From Bifidobacterium colobi (GTDB lineage Bacteria; Actinomycetota; Actinomycetes; Actinomycetales; Bifidobacteriaceae): a stretch of 64,000 bases of DNA. The stretch covers positions 530,908-594,907 of the forward strand of contig NZ_JAFEJU010000001.1 of the NCBI RefSeq assembly GCF_018555455.1, given 5' to 3'. This document shows, one piece after another, positions 1 to 6,901 of this stretch. Below the pieces are notes generated by a model. It did no database searches. It had not been told where the DNA came from and saw nothing but the letters and a program-made list of their open reading frames with translations. Each line of letters begins with the position of its first letter. Within the stretch, counting starts at the first letter, position 1. Position numbers and translations under genes: made by a program.

Positions 1-873
1 GATGTGTTCGCCACAATCTGCCGTCCGATTATTTGGCTGATCGGCAAGAACACGAACGGTATTGTGCGCCTGCTTGGTTTCGACCCTCAGCAGACCGAAT
101 CCGAAGTGTCCGACGATGAGCTGCGCGTACTGGTGAGCTCCAATACCAATCTTTCCAAAGATGAGCGCACGATTTTGGACGATGTGTTCGACGCGTCCGA
201 AACGATTGTGGCCGAGGTGATGCGCCCGCGCGCCGACGTGGTGTTCATCGAAGGCGATCAGCCTTTGGATGAGGCTGCCGCGTTCGTGCGCGATCAGCCG
301 TACTCCCGCTACCCGGTGACCGGTAAGGATTTCGATGATGTGATTGGCTTTGTGCATGTGCGCGATCTGCTGGATGTGCGCGACCCGAACGCCAAAACCG
401 TACGCGATGTGGTGCGCGAAGGCATCTCCCTGCCCGGCACTTCTAAGCTGCTGCCAAGCCTTGAGCTGCTGCGTAAGCGTGGTATTCATCTGGCTGTGGT
501 CATCGATGAGTACGGCGGCACGGATGGCATCGTGACGTTGGAGGATATGACCGAGGAGCTTGTGGGCGATATTCGCGACGAATACGATCTGCCGAGCGAA
601 AAGGGTGGCGAGCGGAAGCCTCGTACCGTGTTTGTGAACGGCGTGGCTACCATCGAGGCCAGTATGACCATTGAGGACTTCGCCGATCTGACCGGCATCG
701 AACTGGAGGATGGCCCGTACGAGACGGTGGCCGGCTACTTCCTGGCCCACACCGGCAAGATGGGTGCCGTGGGTGATGTGCTTCATTCGGATGATGGCTA
801 CGACATGGTGGTGACCAAGGTCGACGGCCGCCGCATCGAAACCATCGAAGTGCGCAAGGCGGCCGCGGCGTAA
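1..873 (+). CDS. CNNM/CorC (HlyC) family membrane protein, C-terminal part, cut by window start
   Basis: The reading frame is open from the first base, so the gene starts upstream. The visible part begins at the end of the DUF21/CNNM membrane domain, followed by a CBS-domain pair (about residues 65-190; motifs such as MRPRADV, YSRYPV and DEYGGTDGIVTLEDM) and a CorC_HlyC C-terminal domain (about 205-285). DEYGGTDGIVTLED is typical of the second CBS domain of this family. Members are linked to Mg/Co or Na/Mg transport; the substrate here is not known. The first in-frame start codon inside the window (GTG at 4) is unlikely to be used, because the domain is already under way. Confidence 0.9.
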   Translation, partial: DVFATICRPIIWLIGKNTNGIVRLLGFDPQQTESEVSDDELRVLVSSNTNLSKDERTILDDVFDASETIVAEVMRPRADVVFIEGDQPLDEAAAFVRDQPYSRYPVTGKDFDDVIGFVHVRDLLDVRDPNAKTVRDVVREGISLPGTSKLLPSLELLRKRGIHLAVVIDEYGGTDGIVTLEDMTEELVGDIRDEYDLPSEKGGERKPRTVFVNGVATIEASMTIEDFADLTGIELEDGPYETVAGYFLAHTGKMGAVGDVLHSDDGYDMVVTKVDGRRIETIEVRKAAAA

Positions 874-875
874 AG

Positions 876-898
876 CGGATAGTCCAGTGGACTATCCG
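876..898. terminator. short perfect hairpin after the CorC-like gene
   Basis: CGGATAGTCC, 3-base loop, GGACTATCCG lies 2 bases after the stop codon. It has no T-run, so it may be a weak terminator or an mRNA-end stabiliser. Confidence 0.4.
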
Positions 899-1092
899 TA
901 GCCGAGGCCTGAGCGAGGCGACAACCCGAGCGAAGGCAATGCTGAGTCTCGCCATAGGCGAGTCCTTAATTGCCTCCAGAGCACGCGCCAATTGCCGAAG
1001 CGTGATTATTCCCACGCTCGCGCCGGGCTTGTGGCAGCGGCAAACGGCATAGACTGGAATGACTGTTCCCAAACATGAAAGGAAAGAACATC

Positions 1093-1572
1093 ATGACACT
1101 TGCATTTGTGGTCCCAGGCCTCGATGAAGCGACCAGCGAGAAGGCCATTGCGATCTTGCAGAACCGTTTGAGCCAGGAGCAGGAGGCTGCTCTGGTGCTG
1201 AAGCACGCGCACTGGAATGTGACCGGCCCGAACTTCATCGCCGTGCATGAGATGCTCGACCCCGAGGTCGAATCCGTGCTGGCTCAGGCCGATGAGACCG
1301 CCGAGCGTATCGCCACGCTGGGTGGCACTCCGGATGGTCGCCCGGATACGGTGGTGCGCAACCGTACCTGGAAGCCGTTCGATGTAGAGGGCCGCGCCGG
1401 CACTGAGGAATACCTCAAGGCGCTCATCGAATACTACGATGCCTTTATCGCTGAAGATCGCAAGGCTGTGGCCGAACTGGATGAGCTGGACTTCGTGAGT
1501 TCCAATATCATTCAGGATCATGTTCAGCAGCTCGAGAAATTCCACTGGTTCATGCGCTCTCATCTGGCGTGA
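1093..1572 (+). CDS. dps: Dps-family DNA-protection ferritin
   Basis: Dodecameric mini-ferritin that oxidises and stores iron and binds DNA under stress. The 159-residue length is usual for Dps. The ferroxidase residues are visible: KHAHWNVTGPNF carries the conserved His/Trp, and MLDPEVESVLAQADETAER carries the Glu/Asp pair used across the dimer interface. An ATG at 1075 also opens the frame, but AAAGGAAAG (1078-1086) is a good ribosome-binding site for the ATG at 1093, so the shorter start is chosen. The gene is monocistronic, closed by a strong terminator at 1611. No regulator site was recognised upstream. Confidence 0.92.
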   Translation: MTLAFVVPGLDEATSEKAIAILQNRLSQEQEAALVLKHAHWNVTGPNFIAVHEMLDPEVESVLAQADETAERIATLGGTPDGRPDTVVRNRTWKPFDVEGRAGTEEYLKALIEYYDAFIAEDRKAVAELDELDFVSSNIIQDHVQQLEKFHWFMRSHLA

Positions 1573-1610
1573 GCTTCCAAAGTCTCAGACGACTTCAGAC
1601 AGTCTGCATT

Positions 1611-1646
1611 AGCGGCTCCATTCATTGCGAATAGAGCCGCTTTTTC
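1611..1646 (+). terminator. Rho-independent terminator of dps
   Basis: Arms AGCGGCTC and GAGCCGCT enclose a 15-base loop and are followed by TTTTTCT. Confidence 0.85.
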
Positions 1647-1782
1647 TATATAGGTATTGGCGTAACAAGGCATGACCGACGTCACTCCGCATGGTATAGG
1701 ATTCGCGTACGCCCATTCTCCAACCGCATGTCGTTGCGCAATCTCGGATGTAACACTCTGCAAGAGAGCCGCACGGACCCAT

Positions 1783-1829
1783 AAAACGTCGCAGAACAAT
1801 AATCGACAATATGTAAAAACGTCGCAGAA
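1783..1829. repeat. two identical 14-bp repeats, 33 bp apart
   Basis: AAAACGTCGCAGAA occurs at 1783-1796 and 1816-1829, a start-to-start distance of exactly 33 bp. They lie in the otherwise gene-poor 1573-2153 stretch, just upstream of a 52-codon ORF. The 33-bp spacing equals that of the array at 43143-43263, though the sequence differs. Confidence 0.6.
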
Positions 1830-1858
1830 ACTCATTACATACCGCTCTGAACAGTCTC

Positions 1859-2017
1859 ATGAATGTCGAGGAATGGAAGCTCGACCGGGCGATTGTGCTG
1901 TGCGAGGGAAACGTCTCCAACGACAGCACACAACCTGGCATCACCTATATGCCGTGGTACATGACGATGTTCATCACACAGCCGAAACCTGAACCCATCA
2001 TTGTTGGAGAATTGTGA
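1859..2017 (+). pseudogene. 52-codon ORF, possible C-terminal remnant of an AAA ATPase
   Basis: ATG at 1859 opens a frame that reads like real protein (motifs LDRAIVLCEGNV and GITYMPWYMTMFI, stop at 2017). No clear ribosome-binding site precedes it. The end looks like the C-terminus of DUF4143-type ATPases, which often finish with an 'IVL.GN...YxPxYM' strand, but this is a resemblance from memory only. The rest of 1647-2153 shows no other credible gene, so a decayed locus is the simplest reading. Confidence 0.35.
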
Positions 2018-2072
2018 GCACAACAGCATGAGATATGCCACAATGCACTCGTAAGCGTTTGATAATCAAATT

Positions 2073-2099
2073 GTGGCTCCCTTCCGAAGAGGGGAGCCG
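2073..2099 (-). terminator. probable terminator of the gnt cluster
   Basis: On the minus strand, GCGGCTCCCC and GGGAGCCAC pair around CTCTTCGGAA and are followed by AATTTG. It sits about 55 bp after the gnd stop codon. The T-tract is weak. Confidence 0.6.
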
Positions 2100-2153
2100 C
2101 AACCTATATCCTCACCGTTGAGGATGCCTGCCATATCTCGCAATCACACGCAA

Positions 2154-3047
2154 TCAGTGGGTGGCGATTTCGTCCACCTTGGTCACGTGACCGCCAAACT
2201 GGGCGCGCAGGGCAGTCACCACGCGCAGGATGTCGTCGGCGCCGCCGCGCGAGGTCTGGCGCTGCCAGAGGGCCGCAGCCGTGGTGGGCACTGGCACACC
2301 AAGCTCCAACGCCGCTTCGACCATCCATTTGGCCTCGCCGGACTCGTTGGCCACGGCGGGCACGCTTTTCAGTTCCGGATCGTCTTTGGTGGCGTTGTCC
2401 AACAGGTCGAGCAGCCAGCTGGCCACCACGGAGCCGGTGCGCCACGAGGTCATGGTTTCGGCCGGATTAGTCACGTACTCGCTGCGCAACATCGTGGCGA
2501 ATCCTTCACCGAACGCCTGCATCATGCCGTATTCAATGCCGTTGTGCACCATCTTGGCGAAGTGGCCGCCACCCACCGGGCCGGCATGCACCAAACCATA
2601 CTCACCTTCCGGCTTGAGACTTTCGAAAATCGGCAGCACGGTCTCGTAATCCTTATCCGAGCCGCCGATCATCAGTGCGTAGCCACGCTCGGCGCCCCAG
2701 ACGCCGCCGGAGACGCCGCAGTCCAGGAACCCGATGCCCTTTTCGGCCAGCGCGGCCGCATGTTCGCGGTCCTCGGTGTACTTGGAATTGCCGCCGTCAA
2801 CCACGATGTCGCCCGGCTCGAGCAGCTCGCCCAGCTGTTCCACGGTGGAATCGGTGGGCTTGCCGGCGGGCACCATCACCCACACCACGCGCGGGGCATC
2901 CAAAGCGGCCACCAAGGCTTCCAGCGAGTCCACATCGCGTCCGGATTCGGGGTTCATGTCGAAGCCGACGATCTCATGGCCGTCTTCGCGCAGGCGCTTG
3001 ACCATGTTGCCACCCATGCGGCCGAGGCCGATCATTCCCATCTGCAT
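2154..3047 (-). CDS. gnd: 6-phosphogluconate dehydrogenase, decarboxylating, short (NAD-type) form
   Basis: Converts 6-phosphogluconate to ribulose 5-phosphate and CO2. At 297 residues it is the short GntZ/YqeC-like form rather than the 470-residue enzyme. The N-terminal Rossmann motif GLGRMGGNM (residues 7-15), the substrate-binding DCGVSGGVWGAERGYALM and the catalytic-Lys region GGGHFAKMVHNGIEYGMMQA are all present. It is the last gene of a gntP-gntK-gnd set on the minus strand, so it completes gluconate catabolism. A GAAGG ribosome-binding site precedes ATG 3047. Confidence 0.93.
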   Translation of the reverse strand: MQMGMIGLGRMGGNMVKRLREDGHEIVGFDMNPESGRDVDSLEALVAALDAPRVVWVMVPAGKPTDSTVEQLGELLEPGDIVVDGGNSKYTEDREHAAALAEKGIGFLDCGVSGGVWGAERGYALMIGGSDKDYETVLPIFESLKPEGEYGLVHAGPVGGGHFAKMVHNGIEYGMMQAFGEGFATMLRSEYVTNPAETMTSWRTGSVVASWLLDLLDNATKDDPELKSVPAVANESGEAKWMVEAALELGVPVPTTAAALWQRQTSRGGADDILRVVTALRAQFGGHVTKVDEIATH

Positions 3048-3115
3048 TGCAATTGCCTTCTTTCGAAATACTGTGTTCGTTATCGTCGTTGATGAACTGG
3101 GAGAAATATGCGAGG

Positions 3116-3685
3116 TTACAGGTTCAGGGCTCCGGCCACGGCCATGGCTTCCTGATCCGGGTCGGCCAGACCGATGTGCACGTTGACGTGCACTTCGTCG
3201 TCGCCCGGCTCTTCAAGGATGTCGAACTGGCTCTTGAGCATGCTCGGCTTCATGAAGTGGCCTTCGCGGTGGGAGAGACGCTCCATCACTTCGTCGAAGG
3301 TGCCCTGCATGTAGACGAATACGACGCCCGGGCGGCGCAGCTTGTCGCGGTAGACCTTCTTCAGTGCGGAGCAGGTCACCACAGCCGCTTCGCCGGCAGC
3401 GATACGCTCGTCAATCCAGGAGGCCAGGGTGTCGAGCCACGGCCAGCGGTCCTCGTCGGTGAGCGGGATGCCGGCGGCCATCTTGTCGATGTTAGCCTTC
3501 GGGTGGAAGTCGTCGGCTTCCGCGTACTTCAGGCCGTAGCGGTCGGTCAGGTGGGCTGCCACCGTGCTTTTGCCGCAGCCGCACACGCCCATCAGCACGA
3601 TGATCGGCTTGGTATTGGCAAAGTAGTCGGCAGGGATGGTGTTGGCGGTGATGATGTCGGCATGTGCCTCGGTTGCGATGGTCAT
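3116..3685 (-). CDS. gntK: gluconokinase
   Basis: Phosphorylates gluconate to 6-phosphogluconate with ATP. The Walker A motif GVCGCGKST lies at about residues 33-41, preceded by a 30-residue extension. DDFHP and the LKK..R motif (CSALKKVYRDKLR) are typical of gluconate/shikimate-type kinases. It lies between the permease gene and gnd on the same strand, with 53-bp and 68-bp gaps, so co-transcription is likely. The exact start is uncertain because the ribosome-binding site before ATG 3685 is weak. Confidence 0.93.
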   Translation of the reverse strand: MTIATEAHADIITANTIPADYFANTKPIIVLMGVCGCGKSTVAAHLTDRYGLKYAEADDFHPKANIDKMAAGIPLTDEDRWPWLDTLASWIDERIAAGEAAVVTCSALKKVYRDKLRRPGVVFVYMQGTFDEVMERLSHREGHFMKPSMLKSQFDILEEPGDDEVHVNVHIGLADPDQEAMAVAGALNL

Positions 3686-3738
3686 AAGAGTCTCTTTTCA
3701 GCTGGGTAGGGGAGAGGATTACGAATGATTGATGATTG

Positions 3739-5163
3739 CTAGACCAGCGGCACGAAGATGCTGCAGATCATCACAAGGGCGAGTACCACGACGGAGAGCA
3801 GGCATTCGAGCACGGTCCAGGTCTTGAAGGTTTCGCCGACCTCCAGGCCGAAGTATTCCTTGATGAGCCAGAATCCGGCGTCATTGACGTGGGAGAGGAA
3901 CACGGAGCCTGCGCCGATGGCGATGACCAGCAGGGCGATGGCCGGTGCGGTGACGCCCATCTGGTCGACGACCGGGCCGAGAATGCCGGCGGTGGTGATG
4001 ATGGCCACGGTGGCGGAGCCGGTGGCCACGCGCACGAAGGCGGCGATGAGCCAGGCGAGCAGGAAGATGGAGATCGCGGAGCTTTCAACGAACTTGCCGA
4101 TGATGTCGCCGATGCCGGTGTCTACGAGCACACCCTTGTAGCCACCGCCGGCGCCGACGATGAGCAGGATGCCTGCGATGGGCGGCAGTGCGGCCTTCAG
4201 GGAGTCATTGACGGTCTTCCATGACATGTGGGTGGTGCGGCCAAGCACGATCATGGCGAAGATTACGGCGGTGGCCAGTGCGATGGCGGGCTTGCCGAAG
4301 AAGGCGAGCACCTGAGCATACACGGCCTTGGAGCCGGCCTGATCGGGAGCCACGATTTCGAAGATGGCGTTGCCGAGCATCAGGATGGCCGGCACGAGGA
4401 TGCACAGCACGGACAGGGCGAACGGCGGCTTGGTGGCGATCGGGTTGCCGTCGGCGTCCACGCGGCCCTTGCCGGTGTCGAAGTTTTCAGGAGCGCCGAC
4501 CGGCACCCACTTGGCGGCGAACTTGGAGAACAGCGGACCGACGAGCGCGGCGGTGATCACGGCGATCGGCAGGCCGAACATCATCGTGATGCCCACGGAA
4601 CCGTTCTTGAAGCAGCTCAGTGCGGCGAGCGGGCCAGGCTGAGGCGGCATGCAGGCGTGCATCACGGAAAGACCGGCCAGCGTCGGAATGGCGACGCGCA
4701 TCAGCGGCAGCTTGGAGCGGCGGGTGATGAGGATGATCACCGGCACGAGCACCACGAGGCCGACTTCGAAGAACATCGGCAGGCCAATCAACGCACCGAT
4801 CAGGGCCATGGTCCACGGGATCATCTTGGTGGAGGTCTTGGAGAGCAGCGTGTCGACGATGCTGTCGGCGGCACCGGTGTCCATCAGCACGCGGCCGAGC
4901 ATGGCGCCGAGGCCGACGAGGATGCCCACGGATGCCATCGTGGAGCCGAAGGTGGTGGAGAAGCTTTCCACGGTGGCCACCGGGCCGTAGCCGGAGCCGA
5001 TGCCGACCACGAGGGAGGAGATCAGCAGGGAAACGAACGGGTGCAGTTTCGCGACAGTCACCAGCAGAATCAGCACGACGATGCTGGCCACCACGCTGAT
5101 GCCGAGCTGGGTGCTGTTGAGCTGGACTGCGTTCGCGGCTTCAGCCAAAACAAGCGTATTCAT
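3739..5163 (-). CDS. gntP: gluconate:H+ symporter, GntP family
   Basis: A 474-residue, very hydrophobic protein with about 12 membrane segments. Conserved GntP features include the segment MHACMPPQPGPLAA near the middle and SHVNDAGFWLIKEYFGL near the C-terminus. It imports gluconate for GntK and Gnd, encoded directly downstream. AAGAAGAGATGGATT precedes ATG 5163. It is first in the cluster and divergent from the GntR-type regulator gene across a 170-bp region with dyad sites. Confidence 0.93.
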   Translation of the reverse strand: MNTLVLAEAANAVQLNSTQLGISVVASIVVLILLVTVAKLHPFVSLLISSLVVGIGSGYGPVATVESFSTTFGSTMASVGILVGLGAMLGRVLMDTGAADSIVDTLLSKTSTKMIPWTMALIGALIGLPMFFEVGLVVLVPVIILITRRSKLPLMRVAIPTLAGLSVMHACMPPQPGPLAALSCFKNGSVGITMMFGLPIAVITAALVGPLFSKFAAKWVPVGAPENFDTGKGRVDADGNPIATKPPFALSVLCILVPAILMLGNAIFEIVAPDQAGSKAVYAQVLAFFGKPAIALATAVIFAMIVLGRTTHMSWKTVNDSLKAALPPIAGILLIVGAGGGYKGVLVDTGIGDIIGKFVESSAISIFLLAWLIAAFVRVATGSATVAIITTAGILGPVVDQMGVTAPAIALLVIAIGAGSVFLSHVNDAGFWLIKEYFGLEVGETFKTWTVLECLLSVVVLALVMICSIFVPLV

Positions 5164-5215
5164 AATCCATCTCTTCTTTGAGTAGTTGTATTTGAATGAC
5201 GTTTCATTGTCACCG

Positions 5216-5281
5216 CATACATTTCGTATGTTGTTATCTAATATACCGGGTGATTATGGAATACGCAATACTTTTGCGTAT
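5216..5281. promoter_or_regulatory. two dyad sites in the gntP-gntR divergent promoter region
   Basis: ATACGCAA-TACTT-TTGCGTAT (5261-5281) is a perfect 8-bp-arm inverted repeat, and CATAC-ATTTC-GTATG (5216-5230) is a second with 5-bp arms. Both have 5-base spacers. Their position between the divergent permease and regulator genes makes them candidate operators for the FCD-type regulator. Confidence 0.6.
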
Positions 5282-5333
5282 CGGTGTGTTGAATATGTAT
5301 GCCATAACGAATCAAACGTGCGATACTTGTCTT

Positions 5334-6083
5334 ATGACTTCCGCGATTTCTCCGATGACTGCCGCCGTATCCGGCGCGGCTGCCGCCAACGAGCTCTCCC
5401 TGCATGACCGACTCCTCGATGAGTGGGGCATGGCCGTGGTCAGCGGCGAGGTAGCCACGGGGGAGCGGCTGCCCGAACCGAATATGGACGGCGACGCCGC
5501 GCCTTCACGCACGGTGACGCGCGAGGTGACGCGCGTATTGGAATCAATGGGCTTGGTGAGCGTCAAGCGTAAGGCCGGAGCCACCGCGAACCCCATCGAA
5601 CAGTGGAACATTCTGGATCCACAGGTGATTCAATGGCGGCTGCGCGGCCCGCATCGCATTGCCGCGTTGCATGAGCTTTCGCAGCTGCGTGCCGCCGTGG
5701 AGCCTGTTGCCGCCCGGCTTGCCGCTTCGCACGCCACCGCAGATGATTGGGCGACGCTCACCCGCGCGGCCATTGAGATGGTGGCACATTCCGATCATGC
5801 CGATGAAGCCGAGTATTTGGATGCGGATATTCTCTTCCACCGCACGCTGTTGGAAGCTTCCGGCAACCTGATGTTCGCGGCTTTGGGCGACGTGATTGCA
5901 TCCACACTGACCGGCCGCACGCAGCACGAATTGATGCCTCAAGTGGCCGATCAGACGGCACTGAGCTGGCACACCGAGGTAGCTGCCCTGATTCGCAAGG
6001 GTGATGGCGCGGCGGCCGAGGCCACGATGCGGCAGATCGTCGACGAATCGGACCAAGCCATCAGCCACATCGCCGGCGAGTAG
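5334..6083 (+). CDS. FadR/GntR-family (FCD) regulator of gluconate use
   Basis: A 249-residue transcription factor. The N-terminal winged helix is atypical but recognisable (LLDEWGMAVVSGEVATGERLPEP, then SRTVTREVTRVLESMGLV). The FCD effector domain includes LSQLRAAVEPVAARLAA, the metal-binding DADILFHRTLLEASGN and WHTEVAALIRKGDG. An open frame runs upstream to 5196, but ATG 5334 matches the usual N-terminal length. Because it is divergent from gntP, it probably controls the gluconate genes through the dyads at 5216-5281. The role is inferred from context. Confidence 0.85.
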   Translation: MTSAISPMTAAVSGAAAANELSLHDRLLDEWGMAVVSGEVATGERLPEPNMDGDAAPSRTVTREVTRVLESMGLVSVKRKAGATANPIEQWNILDPQVIQWRLRGPHRIAALHELSQLRAAVEPVAARLAASHATADDWATLTRAAIEMVAHSDHADEAEYLDADILFHRTLLEASGNLMFAALGDVIASTLTGRTQHELMPQVADQTALSWHTEVAALIRKGDGAAAEATMRQIVDESDQAISHIAGE

Positions 6084-6084
6084 T

Positions 6085-6149
6085 GGGTGTGTGTCCCGAA
6101 TTTCTCTCACTGAGGTTCCCTCAGTGAGAGAAATTCGGGACACACACCC
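6085..6149. repeat. 31-bp perfect inverted repeat, 3-base loop, between convergent genes
   Basis: The left arm 6085-6115 begins GGGTGTGTGTCCCGAATTTC, the loop is TTC, and the right arm 6119-6149 is its exact complement. It starts 1 base after the regulator stop codon and ends 5 bases before the stop of the convergent metallopeptidase gene. It could end transcription from both sides, but it lacks T-runs and is much longer than usual terminators. Confidence 0.9.
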
Positions 6150-6154
6150 TCGCG

Positions 6155-6865
6155 CTACAATACGACGCGACGATTGAGCTCCCGACGCAATTCGCGCCAG
6201 TTCGGCAGATATGAACCAATACGCCGCTGGAATCCGGCTCCATGACCGCGTTCCCACAGGTGCGTCATTTCATGCACCAGCACGTACTCCAGGAATCGCG
6301 GCTCCATCAATCCCAATTGCAGATTCAACCGAATTCGCCCGGTTTTCGGCGTGCATGACCCCCAGCGCGTGGTCATCAATCGCAACGTGATATGCGTGGG
6401 CGTTCGACCAATCACCGGCCCCCATTTGGCCAATAGCGCCGGCAGCTGTGCATTGATATTGGCCACAGCTTGTTGACGCAGTTCGTCGGTCCATACAAGC
6501 CCGCTATCGCCGGTTTCAGAGGAACCGGAGGATGTCCTTTCGCCGCCATCACGACCACCCTCAAGCCCCGGTTGGGGTACCACGGACTGCTCGCGCGCAT
6601 GCTGCATCTTACGCACATTGCCGTCGATCCAAGCGCGCCGCCCGCGCACAAAATCAATGATTGTCCGCTCGCTCATGCGCTGCGGCGCCGACACCACCAC
6701 GTCCCCATTCGGCGGCTTGATGCGCAAATACATGTTGGCGATGGGCTTGCGCACCACCGTAATCGACAGTCCGTCAACAGTAAGGCTGCTGCTGGTGCTG
6801 ACTGCGCCATGGGAACCAGAGCGGGAGCGGGACGAGGGACGATACGGCATGCGCGCTATTGTCAC
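6155..6865 (-). CDS. YgjP/DUF45-family zinc metallopeptidase-like protein
   Basis: A 236-residue protein with a YgjP-like metallopeptidase domain. The zinc site VHEMTHLWERGHG near residue 200 gives the HExxH motif with the extra downstream His used in this family. TTRWGSCTPKTGRIRLNLQL is the other hallmark block. The physiological substrate is not known. The start is uncertain: GTG 6865 or ATG 6850 (MPYRPS). No clear ribosome-binding site is seen, and the upstream hexosaminidase gene ends 36 bp before, so translation may be coupled. Confidence 0.85.
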   Translation of the reverse strand: MTIARMPYRPSSRSRSGSHGAVSTSSSLTVDGLSITVVRKPIANMYLRIKPPNGDVVVSAPQRMSERTIIDFVRGRRAWIDGNVRKMQHAREQSVVPQPGLEGGRDGGERTSSGSSETGDSGLVWTDELRQQAVANINAQLPALLAKWGPVIGRTPTHITLRLMTTRWGSCTPKTGRIRLNLQLGLMEPRFLEYVLVHEMTHLWERGHGAGFQRRIGSYLPNWRELRRELNRRVVL

Positions 6866-6901
6866 GCACGGAACCGACAGCCAGCGCGAGTCATCAGCAG
6901 C

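Noticed and set aside
1672..1992. 106-codon plus-strand ORF after dps
   Set aside because: Composition is not protein-like, there is no ribosome-binding site, and the better protein-like reading is a shorter ORF in another frame (1859-2017).
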